Source of the DNA: Ruthenibacterium sp.
Lineage (GTDB): Bacteria; Bacillota; Clostridia; Oscillospirales; Ruminococcaceae
Direction of reading: 5' to 3'
NCBI GenBank assembly: GCA_020025255.1
Contig: JAHHSK010000016.1
Span: forward strand, 1-31,798
Length of the DNA stretch: 31,798 bases
Shown: piece after piece, positions 7,001 through 14,141 of the stretch
How positions within the stretch are numbered: position 1 is the stretch's first letter
How the letters are laid out: each line of letters opens with the position of its first letter
Notes under the pieces: generated by a model
The model's input: the letters and a program-made list of their open reading frames with translations, nothing else
Database searches by the model: none
Told to the model about the DNA's origin: nothing
Translations under genes and position numbers: made by a program

Positions 7001-7945
7001 ATCGCCGCGAATCCCATCATTGAGCTTGGTTGTGTCCTTATCGGCTGTATATGCGCTGTCGTCCTGTTCACTCATCATATGCTCCCGTGTGGAATCCGAA
7101 TACGTGTAGGAAGCGCTGCGCGCAATATTGTTCTGCTCGGTTTCCTGCGGAACCTGCGGTGTCTCCGGCTCGGCTGTCAGGTCATATGCGCCTTCCAGCT
7201 TGCCGCTGTGCCCCATGATTTCCACTTCTTCCGCCGCCAAATAGGCATTATTCCCCCATGTTGCATTGGATTCGAACACGATCCGGATATACTGCGCATA
7301 GACCCCGGTTGCCTGCGGATATCCGGGCACTTTATCCTGCGCAACGCTGTAGCGTGCTACATAGGCACCGGTCTCTTCTGCCGTGCTTTCTGTGCAGTTT
7401 TTTTCTTTTACCAGTTCGATCCATTCCGCCTTATCTGCGGAAGCATAGACACTGTATTTTCCGATATGCCCTAAAGCCCCCTGAAAACGGCCGGTCAGAT
7501 TCAAACTGCTGTATGCATCCACCTGAGTGATGGTTTTGGCTTGTCCCAAATCAAAATCCACGGTATTCTGCGCAGAAAATTTTCCTCCGTTTTCCGGTGT
7601 ATTGAACTCAGGACGTGAATAAAAATTGACCGCCTTGTCTATATCGATGGCTCCGCCCTGACTTTTGACTCCATCCGTCAGCTTGACACAGTCTGTATCC
7701 GGGGAACCGGCCGAACTTCCCAGCAATTCAAAATTCGACATATTATACTGCGCATCTTCCCCATACACATAAGATGCGGTGTTTCCCGGTTCACGCAGCA
7801 GGTTGATCGGCTGCGCTGATGCGGACGGTTGTGCTGTTTGTTCGGGAGTTTGTGCAAATGCGATCGACGCATTCGAAAGCACCATTGCCGCACAAAGCGC
7901 AGTACTCAACAGCATCCGAATACTTTTTTTGCTTTTGCTTTTCAT
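4076..7945 (-). CDS. Sortase-anchored surface protein with discoidin-like and DUF4855 domains
   Basis: This 1289-residue protein has a signal peptide (1-31, cut near AFA-Q). Three discoidin/F5-8C-like carbohydrate-binding modules follow (about 48-245, 272-457, 482-647), each with a TDG or NDG motif and a FDLG or IDLG strand. Next come a DUF4855-type domain (about 665-1000, with ELELDG at 935-940), a helical stretch (about 1015-1130) and a divergent InlB-B-repeat-like domain (about 1136-1205). A Pro-Asn linker (1210-1241) leads to TPPTGD (1251-1256), a hydrophobic segment and a KKKKKDNR tail. This is a cell-wall sorting signal of the non-LPXTG kind. GGAG lies 8 nt before the ATG. By domain content it should bind and perhaps cleave glycans outside the cell; the enzymatic activity of DUF4855 is not something I can read here. 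The neighbouring sortase probably anchors it. Confidence 0.9.
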   Translation of the reverse strand: MKSKSKKSIRMLLSTALCAAMVLSNASIAFAQTPEQTAQPSASAQPINLLREPGNTASYVYGEDAQYNMSNFELLGSSAGSPDTDCVKLTDGVKSQGGAIDIDKAVNFYSRPEFNTPENGGKFSAQNTVDFDLGQAKTITQVDAYSSLNLTGRFQGALGHIGKYSVYASADKAEWIELVKEKNCTESTAEETGAYVARYSVAQDKVPGYPQATGVYAQYIRIVFESNATWGNNAYLAAEEVEIMGHSGKLEGAYDLTAEPETPQVPQETEQNNIARSASYTYSDSTREHMMSEQDDSAYTADKDTTKLNDGIRGDHTGADLKNWTVFQPDYMMHPDNDANYNNKPLCVIFDLGAPKSITGVQTSSLVTQQIKQSSNLHVYVSNDQMDWFEISKKNGYDQVEPVDGVVNLSWSVAQDKIKDQPDATAVYAQYVKVVFSSFAPQDNQYVALDEIEILGSDEKMAGAYEPKKEEIAGDTDPNHPDNLAFKKPYEVLNSDPAGDSAYADPKKTKLTDGMEATKDYLDTAWSGYSAGKYREIVIDLGEVCSVSGVEFGNLYNDGVGIRMPSAVDVAFSKDKTTWATLSNSFMIPDTPSEIAKVLYSWNASEDPNINAPQGQKTVKVPARYVKLHIPMRNWCFIDEVRVFGEKGIAADAIELPADGTVQKTYMQKGPHTAGIGNLVLLYNGYYENGSGNWTAENCLPYLVHEDLKTGEIDTMFDGVLMLALRTEGGRHTFQGASSAAESATVDDFIWYLDKTLGENGDIAALNKAAQMASEKLGDPSYKMKVVLNIPGTSEKQVDFGALPGTSKSLSFSPDINPDGYMDDQVTAIKWYNQELLRRWDEGKFEHLELAGIYLVEEGIKKMTPVLQEVDSFAQANNLKYFWIPYMNAPGYSQWKRWGFDAVAYQPNYTFSSDPTTARLKNAAEAAMEYGMGIELELDGINAAGNIRPDKYNRYMDYLEAGIDYGFDGDKAYKAYYQDVCSLLNASRSTSPKIRYVYDATYDFIKGKYQKGYLQYLTKETITLNDISDIKDVLGMIDRRLDEAGSDKEYLNGQKAKLEELQAYIMAVREDITKLTASFEGVTAENITAEQKAELKQTIAKIQEYLNGQNLTSSQRSTLTRKLAELSALDPAAYQQYTIAVGKTKNGIVAADQEKAVAGTTVTLTVTPDKGYQLAEGSLKVNGSAIKGNTFVMPAENVVITAEFAPAQVPPTPNPNPAPNPNPTPNPNPTPAPNPTPNPNSDPAVQTPGNTPPTGDISHLALWVSLMAASAAILIGAGLAAKKKKKDNR
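4223..4318 (-). repeat. Proline-asparagine wall-spanning linker repeat
   Basis: This stretch encodes residues 1210-1241 of the surface protein as repeated PNPNP/PTPNP units and is a degenerate tandem repeat at DNA level (GGATTCGG-like units on the + strand). Such linkers usually span the peptidoglycan between the anchor and the active domains. Copy number may vary between strains. Confidence 0.8.
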
Positions 7946-8063
7946 TCCTTTCGCTCCTTTTTCTTTGTTTCACTCCTGCATGCTGCATCCTATCCCGCAG
8001 GATGCACGGCAAGGCAGCCCTCGTTCCCTGCTTTTTGCATACAGGTTCCGTAATGTAATTCAA

Positions 8064-8092
8064 ATTCTAGCAAGGATGCCCTGTATTTGCAA
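8064..8092 (-). promoter_or_regulatory. Promoter of the surface-protein gene
   Basis: TTGCAA (8092-8087) and TAGAAT (8069-8064) on the - strand are 17 bp apart, about 120 nt before the ATG at 7945. A second possible -10, TATAAT (8115-8110), has no convincing -35. Confidence 0.55.
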
Positions 8093-8189
8093 TCAACAAT
8101 TTTTTCATCATTATAACTATATTTTTACAGTTGAAAACCGTATTTAATGTTAAAAATAAGTATAACTTTGCTTTTCACGCAAGATTTTC

Positions 8190-8212
8190 ACCTGACAAAA
8201 TTTTTGTCAGGT
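8190..8212. promoter_or_regulatory. Perfect 11-bp dyad, possible operator
   Basis: ACCTGACAAAA (8190-8200) and its exact complement (8202-8212) share a single central base. The lack of a proper loop argues against a terminator and for a protein-binding site. It lies about 100 bp upstream of the surface-protein promoter and about 170 bp upstream of the acetyltransferase -35. The binding protein is unknown. Confidence 0.4.
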
Positions 8213-8382
8213 TCCTTCGTCCCCGGTTTGTTTTTCGGCTTTTCTGTCCACGCGGTTCCCCCATACCACGTTGCAAAGAATGCACCGCCTTGATGCCCGC
8301 ACAGGCAGCAGGCTTCTTTACGGTTTGCCGGCAAAAAGCTTCCCTGCGGCACATGGCAGAAATCTTCTCTGCGGTACAAACG

Positions 8383-8411
8383 GTGAAACGATTGCCAATC
8401 TCTGTTATAAT
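8383..8411 (+). promoter_or_regulatory. Promoter of the acetyltransferase gene
   Basis: A consensus -10 TATAAT (8406-8411) lies 17 bp after a poor -35 GTGAAA (8383-8388). The ATG is about 60 nt downstream. Confidence 0.5.
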
Positions 8412-8471
8412 GATAGATATGCCCGATTTCACTGCTTTAAGATTCTACTATTTTAAAAGGAGCTGCTTATT

Positions 8472-8984
8472 ATGCACATTCGAAACGCCACTGCCGCCGA
8501 TCTGCCGGCACTTGTTTCCTTATACGATCAGGCTCGACGCTTTATGGCGGAACACGGAAACCCCAATCAGTGGGGCAGCGCGTACCCACCCTCTTGCATA
8601 ATCGTCAATGATATCCACACCCGGCACAGCTATATCTGCGAAGAAAACGGACACCTTGCAGCCGCCTTTTATTTCAGTACGGAACCCGATCCCACTTACG
8701 CCGTGATCCGCAAGGGCGAATGGCTCGATCAGCAGCCATACGGCGTAGTGCATCGCATTGCTTCCTCCGGCAGCGTAAAGGGTGCCGCCACATTCTGCTT
8801 GAATTGGGCGTTTGCTCAATGCGGCAATCTGCGCATCGATACGCATCCGGATAATTTCATCATGCAGAACCTGCTTGCCAAAACCGGATTTCAGCTGTGC
8901 GGCGTCATCACGCTGGAAAACGGCTCACAGCGGCTTGCCTATCAGAAAAATTCCGACGCGTGTGCTTGCGCGCGGCCGAAATAG
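8472..8984 (+). CDS. GNAT-family N-acetyltransferase
   Basis: The 170-residue protein begins MHIRNATAADLPALVSLYDQ, the typical first strand and helix of GNAT enzymes. It continues with a central AAAFYFS strand, a VVHRIASSGSVKGAA acetyl-CoA-binding segment (about 92-106) and the closing LAKTGFQLCGVITLENG. These enzymes move an acetyl group from acetyl-CoA to an amine; the substrate cannot be read. AAAGGAG lies 9 nt before the ATG. It appears to be transcribed alone. The gap to the next gene (8985-9260) shows a TACAAT at 9099-9104 but no good -35, and no terminator that I can support. Confidence 0.85.
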   Translation: MHIRNATAADLPALVSLYDQARRFMAEHGNPNQWGSAYPPSCIIVNDIHTRHSYICEENGHLAAAFYFSTEPDPTYAVIRKGEWLDQQPYGVVHRIASSGSVKGAATFCLNWAFAQCGNLRIDTHPDNFIMQNLLAKTGFQLCGVITLENGSQRLAYQKNSDACACARPK

Positions 8985-9260
8985 CGTACACATCCGTTCC
9001 GCCGCATTAAAAAGCACCCGGAGGATAAAAAGCGAAAATCCCGATGCATTGCGGTGCCGATTTCCACAAAAAGCAGTGCAGCAAGTCTTATTTTGTGATA
9101 CAATCAAATTACTGCACCAGCGGGTTGCCGATGTGCACCGTGCGGCTTTGCGGTGAACGCGCGGCAGGCAAACGATTTTCCGTTTCGAAAAGAATCCGGA
9201 ATGTCGAAACTGTGATATCCGAATATTCCATGGGAATGTGATAAAGGAGGAATCATTTTG

Positions 9261-11324
9261 ATGAAACGAATTCTGGCATCTGCAGCTTTGCTGCTGCTTG
9301 CTGCATGCCTTGCCGGATGCGGCATGTCGTCTGGTCTTGCCGCACCATCGTTCGGGCCGATCGAATGGGCCGACCCTGCCATAGAGCAGGCTGCACGGCA
9401 GGCATTGGCCGTTTCGGAGGACGCGGAGCTTTCGCGCAGCGATCTTGACGACATCACAAAGCTGGATCTTTCCGGCTGTGTGGTGAACTGCCTTGACGAT
9501 CTGCGGCTTTTCCCCGCACTGGAAGAACTCGATCTTTCCACGGCGGCATATCTTACCGAACAGGCACAGAAGACTCAGGCGAAAGCCGCAGAAGAAGCAC
9601 AGCAGGCACCCGGCGCACACATCACGCAGGTATATACGCAGCCCAAACCCGTGCCGCCCATTGCGTATTCCGGCGATATTGCCGATTACTCCGCTTTGGC
9701 GCAGCTCAAGCAGCTGCGTGTGCTGAGCCTTGCCGGACGGCAGAATGTGCAGCTTGATCCGCTCAAGGAGCTGACGAGCCTTGAAACGCTGAACCTTGCC
9801 GGCTGCCTGCAGACCGATGCCGGTGCTCTTGCGGGGCTGACGGCGCTTCATACGCTGGATCTTTCCGGCAACCAGCTGCGTGACCTTTCTTTCCTTTCGG
9901 GGCTTACTGCACTTCAAACGCTGGATCTCGGTGAAAATCCGGTGCAGGATCTCCGCCCGCTTTCCGGCCTGACGGCACTGCGGGAGCTGGGGCTTTCCCA
10001 CTGCCTGCTGCTGCGGGATCTTGCCCCGCTTTCGTCGCTTTCCGCACTGAATTCGCTTGATCTTTCCCGCTGTGCCCTCGCGGATTTTTCCGGCCTTGGC
10101 GGCTTGACAAGCCTTGAAGCACTGGATGCATCGCACAGCACGCTGCAAAGCCTGCACGGGCTTGGCTCGCTGACCGGGCTGAAAACACTGAACCTTTCCT
10201 ACAGCCCGCTGGATAGTCTGGAAGGGCTGGAAACTCTTTCGGGTCTGGAAGCCCTGTGGCTGACAAACAGCCTTTCCACCAATCAGTATGAACGTGATCC
10301 GGATGATCTTTCCCCGCTGGCCGGGCTGATAAGCCTAAAGGAATTGTATCTCGGCAATGCGGCACAGGTCTATGATGTTTCGGCACTGGCAAGCTGCACG
10401 CAGCTGCGAAAGCTTGTCCTGCGTGCAAACTATGAAAGTCTGGAAGATATTTCCCCGCTTGCCGCCTGCACGCAAATGGAAGAACTGGATCTGAACGAAT
10501 GCCGTTCGATTGCCGATTATTCTGTACTCAACGCAATGCCGGGGCTGAAAACGCTGTGCATCGCCAACTGGGACACTCCGCTGGACCTTTCGCTTCTTTC
10601 CAACAAAACACAGCTGACCAAGCTGTCGCTTAGCGCTCATTCCGGTGATTTATCCTGCCTTGCTGCCCTTACGGAACTGACTCATCTGGAGATCGGTGCC
10701 AATGACCTTTCCTTTTTGTCCGGCATGACGAAGCTCAGCTGGCTGCGGCTTGATACCTCAACGGCAGATCTTTCACCGCTTGCCGGGCTGACAGAAGTAA
10801 CCAATTTGTTTTTGGAGGACTCCACCGCACAGGATCTTTCTGCCCTTTCCGGCATGACAAAGCTGAAACGGCTGGTTTTTAACAGCTATTACAATACGCT
10901 GCAGGATATTTCCGGCCTTGCGGGATTGACCGAACTGGAAGAGCTTATATTGCGCGAGCAATCGAAGCTGACGGATATCACCCCGCTTGCCGGATGCAAA
11001 TCGCTGAAAAAGCTGGATCTGGAGACGTCCGGAGTAACCGACATTTCCCCGCTTGCCGAATGCACTCATTTACAGGATCTGTCTCTTGATCAGACCGGGA
11101 TCGCCTCACTTGCTCCGCTTTCGGGTCTGACCGAACTGGAAATGCTTTCGCTTCGCTGCTGCAGCAGCATCACCGACCTGTCACCGCTGTCCGGCTGCAC
11201 CGCTCTGAAACAGCTTTCAATCTGGGGCACCCGCGTCACCGATCTGTCGCCGCTGGAATCTCTGCCGGTCTGGAACCGGGAGCGTCCCGCCCTTCCCTTG
11301 CCCTCCGAACAGTGTCTGTATTAA
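9261..11324 (+). CDS. Leucine-rich-repeat lipoprotein
   Basis: A 687-residue exported protein with a lipoprotein signal peptide whose lipobox LAGC places the lipid on C20. A short region (about 28-66) shared with the opposing LRR lipoprotein leads into many repeats of about 21-22 residues of the SDS22/internalin kind, such as LSGLTALQTLDLGENPVQDL. An unusual Ala/Gln-rich insert (about 97-138) interrupts the first repeats. LRR lipoproteins of this kind usually bind proteins or surface ligands; the partner is unknown. I use ATG 9261 because AAAGGAGG (9243-9250) sits 10 nt before it; the TTG one codon earlier is also in frame. It ends at a terminator shared with its convergent relative. Confidence 0.9.
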   Translation: MKRILASAALLLLAACLAGCGMSSGLAAPSFGPIEWADPAIEQAARQALAVSEDAELSRSDLDDITKLDLSGCVVNCLDDLRLFPALEELDLSTAAYLTEQAQKTQAKAAEEAQQAPGAHITQVYTQPKPVPPIAYSGDIADYSALAQLKQLRVLSLAGRQNVQLDPLKELTSLETLNLAGCLQTDAGALAGLTALHTLDLSGNQLRDLSFLSGLTALQTLDLGENPVQDLRPLSGLTALRELGLSHCLLLRDLAPLSSLSALNSLDLSRCALADFSGLGGLTSLEALDASHSTLQSLHGLGSLTGLKTLNLSYSPLDSLEGLETLSGLEALWLTNSLSTNQYERDPDDLSPLAGLISLKELYLGNAAQVYDVSALASCTQLRKLVLRANYESLEDISPLAACTQMEELDLNECRSIADYSVLNAMPGLKTLCIANWDTPLDLSLLSNKTQLTKLSLSAHSGDLSCLAALTELTHLEIGANDLSFLSGMTKLSWLRLDTSTADLSPLAGLTEVTNLFLEDSTAQDLSALSGMTKLKRLVFNSYYNTLQDISGLAGLTELEELILREQSKLTDITPLAGCKSLKKLDLETSGVTDISPLAECTHLQDLSLDQTGIASLAPLSGLTELEMLSLRCCSSITDLSPLSGCTALKQLSIWGTRVTDLSPLESLPVWNRERPALPLPSEQCLY

Positions 11325-11339
11325 GCAGCACCGCAAATC

Positions 11340-11383
11340 AAAAAGGATTCGCTGCCCAATATTTGGGCAGCGAATCCTTTTTT
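11340..11383. terminator. Bidirectional terminator between the two LRR genes
   Basis: A 15-bp perfect stem (11345-11359 with 11363-11377) has a 3-nt loop. A-rich sequence on the left and TTTTTT on the right make it work on both strands. It ends the + strand LRR gene (stop at 11324) and the - strand one (stop at 11435). Confidence 0.92.
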
Positions 11384-11434
11384 CCTTTTATTGGTTATTG
11401 GGTTTCTTTTCGGCAAATCCGTATAGTCTGCTCT

Positions 11435-14080
11435 TTATCGGCGCAGATGCACAAATCCATTCAGTACATTGCCTGCCTCATAAAAATTGGGCAGATACCG
11501 CAAGGCACGGCAGCCGGAAAGCCCACTCATCAGCATCGTTGCGTATTTACCACGATTCAGATTATTCATTAGATACAACGCCTGCAGTTCGGTGCAGCTG
11601 CTCAGCGGATCCAGTACAAATCCCGGTTCTGTTTCGGGCGCACACATCGTCAGTGCCCGAAGCATTTTGAACCCCGACAGCGGTGCAATATCCTTCACCG
11701 GCTGATACCCGAAATCCATATAATTCAGACGGGGCAGCCCGGCCAGCGGTTCCAGTATCGCACTGTTCGTAAGATTCGTGCACAGAACCCGCAGCTTTTC
11801 CTTGTCGGCAAGCGGCTGCAGATCCGCGATATTATTGTCGCGCAAGTCAAGCACCGTCAGTTCCTGACAATTTGCAATGCCCGATACCCCCGCAAGGATG
11901 TTGCTCGAAGCATTCAGACGGCGCAGATGCGTCATTCCTTCTGCACCCTTCAGTGTACCCAGCCCGCAGTTGCTCACTGTAAGGCTGCACAATCCGGTAA
12001 CCGCCTGCAGCCCTTTCAGGTTTTCCATGGGTGCATCCAGCGTCAGTTCGCGCAGGGCAGAAAGCGCCGAAAGATCCGGCACTGCGCCTTGGGTGCGCAG
12101 CTCCAGCTTTTGCAGCCCCGTCATACCGCTCAGTGCCGAAAGATCCTCCGGCACACTGGCTGACAGCAGCATAAGCTGCCGCAGCCGCGGCAGCGCAGCC
12201 AGCGGCGCAATATCCGGCACCTGCGGCCCATCGATGCGCAGCGATTCCAGCGAAGGGATCTGTCCGATCGAAACGGTATCCACGCTTCCGCCCACGGTAT
12301 AGCCGGCATGGGCCAGCACTATATCCACATAGCCCTCAAGCCTCAGCTCGCGCAGCGCGGGCAGCTGTGTCAGCATCGAAAGATCCTGCGTCGGCCAGTT
12401 GACAAGCCACAGCTTTTCCAGATTCTTACATGCCGCCAGCGGTGTGATTTCTTCCGGGACATCGGCGTTTTTGCTTTTCAGATTCAACTCTGTCAGTGCC
12501 GTGCAGTTTTGCAGCCCTTCCAGGCTTGCGACGTTGACATCCTGCAGGGTCAGGCTTTTCAGGGCGGTCATACCGGAAAGATCCTGCATATTCCCCAGAT
12601 CGCCTTCTTTGATTTTCAGCACTTCCAGGCTGGGCATATGGCGCAGAAACGAAAAATCGCTGCACTCCGGCGAAAAGAAATCCAGTTCTTTCAGCTGTGT
12701 CAGCTGCCGGAGCGGTGTGGTATCCGGCCCGCCGTTGCCGTAGCCACCCCAGGTGATTGCCAGCTTTTCCAGTCCGGGCAGTTCCGCCAGCACCGCAACA
12801 TCTTTCGGCCGGTCGCAGAACCAGCCGCCGCAGCGCAGTTCTTTCAGTGCAGACATCCCGCGCAGCCCTTCCAGGCTTTTTACATCCGAATACGTAAGAT
12901 CCAATACGCGAAGCGAAGGCAGAAATTCCGCCAGAGTGTCCGACATACCCCGGAGTGAGCTGTACGGCAGATACAGTTCTTCCAGCTTAGGCATCTGCTC
13001 TGCCCAGAACAGCGCCCCCGGTTCATTCCGGTATGTATCATTGCACATTCCATAATTGCCTGCCCAAAGCCGTTTCAATGCAGGCAGCTGCGCCAGCTGA
13101 TTCCATAGGCTCACCTCGGGTTCTGCTCCGAATGTATCGTAATTGGCAAGCCCGCATTCCATAATATGCAGGTCGGTCAGTGCCGGCAGCGACGCAAGCG
13201 GTTCCAGCGACTGCACAAGGTTGCCCGAAAGATCCAGCTGTTCCAGTGCGGGATGTTTTTTCAGAAATTCGATGTGTTCGATATCGTTTTCCGAAAGATC
13301 CAGAACGCGCAGAGCGGCAAGCGCCGAAAGGCTGCTCCAATCGCGTGCGCGCACACAATGTATGTCCAATTCTTCCAGCTGCGTCAGCTGTGCCAACGGT
13401 GCCAGACTATGGATCGGGTTGCCGCCCAGACGCAGCACCTTTAATCCGGTCAAACCGGAAAGCGGTGACGCATCGGTAATCAGCCCCTGTGCGAATCGGT
13501 TCAACTGGTCTATGGGATAATCAATGCGCGTGTCTCCCATCCAGCCCGATCCATGATTGGAACAATCCAGCCATTCCAGTTTGCTCAGCCCCTGCAGCGG
13601 GGAAAGGTCGGAAATCGGGTTATGCGCAAGATCCAGATGCACCAGTTCTTTCATTCCTGCAAGCGCAGCAAGGTCATCTGCATCATTTTCGGCAAGTTCC
13701 AATGTTTTCAGGTGGATCAGCCCTTCCAGCGGGGAAAGATCCTGAATCTGATTGCCGGAAAGCTTGAGCGTTTCCAGCCCGGTAAGATACTTTAGATCCT
13801 GTGCTTCCCACAACCCGGCATCCGTAAGATCCAGTTCCCGGATGTCCTCCAGCTCTTGCCCCAAAATCACACCCTCGGGTTTATTCAAGATGCCCCGGAC
13901 TGCCTGTTCCACCTGTGGCTGCGTCCATTCGATGGAAACATCGCGGTAAGAAGGCGCTGTGATTTTCTGCTGTTCTGCCGTGCCGGGGACAGCCTCGCTG
14001 CCGTGTTCCGCCGCTGCCCCGCATCCCGCAAGGCACAAACACATTACCAGCATCATAAGCCCGCATAAAAAAGACTTCAT
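11435..14080 (-). CDS. Leucine-rich-repeat lipoprotein, relative of the convergent gene
   Basis: An 881-residue exported lipoprotein: the lipobox LAGC gives the lipidated C20. It begins after the lipid site with a segment resembling that of the opposing protein (compare APSYRDVSIEWTQPQVEQA with APSFGPIEWADPAIEQA). SDS22/internalin-like leucine-rich repeats follow for nearly the whole length. I place the start at ATG 14080, where GGGAGGA lies 7 nt upstream; a frame opening 34 codons earlier would lack a signal peptide at its end and overlap the preceding gene. It follows the glycosyltransferase-acyltransferase gene after 61 nt without a clear promoter, so it may be the last gene of that transcript. 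Ligand and role are unknown. Confidence 0.9.
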   Translation of the reverse strand: MKSFLCGLMMLVMCLCLAGCGAAAEHGSEAVPGTAEQQKITAPSYRDVSIEWTQPQVEQAVRGILNKPEGVILGQELEDIRELDLTDAGLWEAQDLKYLTGLETLKLSGNQIQDLSPLEGLIHLKTLELAENDADDLAALAGMKELVHLDLAHNPISDLSPLQGLSKLEWLDCSNHGSGWMGDTRIDYPIDQLNRFAQGLITDASPLSGLTGLKVLRLGGNPIHSLAPLAQLTQLEELDIHCVRARDWSSLSALAALRVLDLSENDIEHIEFLKKHPALEQLDLSGNLVQSLEPLASLPALTDLHIMECGLANYDTFGAEPEVSLWNQLAQLPALKRLWAGNYGMCNDTYRNEPGALFWAEQMPKLEELYLPYSSLRGMSDTLAEFLPSLRVLDLTYSDVKSLEGLRGMSALKELRCGGWFCDRPKDVAVLAELPGLEKLAITWGGYGNGGPDTTPLRQLTQLKELDFFSPECSDFSFLRHMPSLEVLKIKEGDLGNMQDLSGMTALKSLTLQDVNVASLEGLQNCTALTELNLKSKNADVPEEITPLAACKNLEKLWLVNWPTQDLSMLTQLPALRELRLEGYVDIVLAHAGYTVGGSVDTVSIGQIPSLESLRIDGPQVPDIAPLAALPRLRQLMLLSASVPEDLSALSGMTGLQKLELRTQGAVPDLSALSALRELTLDAPMENLKGLQAVTGLCSLTVSNCGLGTLKGAEGMTHLRRLNASSNILAGVSGIANCQELTVLDLRDNNIADLQPLADKEKLRVLCTNLTNSAILEPLAGLPRLNYMDFGYQPVKDIAPLSGFKMLRALTMCAPETEPGFVLDPLSSCTELQALYLMNNLNRGKYATMLMSGLSGCRALRYLPNFYEAGNVLNGFVHLRR

Positions 14081-14141
14081 ACTCGGTTCCTCCCCATTCC
14101 CTTTAACGATATGTCTTATGCCGTTTTCTGATTTTCGCGCT

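Larger units (their letters stand above)
7946..8471. other. Divergent intergenic region of 526 bp
   Basis: No gene is seen between the surface-protein gene (-) and the acetyltransferase gene (+). The part from 8040 to 8200 is AT-rich and holds the - strand promoter and an extra TATAAT (8115-8110, - strand). A strong dyad lies at 8190-8212 and the + strand promoter lies near 8400. The stretch 8213-8380 is more GC-rich and I see nothing in it. Confidence 0.6.

Noticed and set aside
8925..10157. Open frame of 410 codons on the - strand opposite the first LRR lipoprotein
   Set aside because: It is rich in Lys, Gln, Arg and Cys with no domain, lies antisense to a clear lipoprotein with repeats, and comes from the regular LRR codon pattern.
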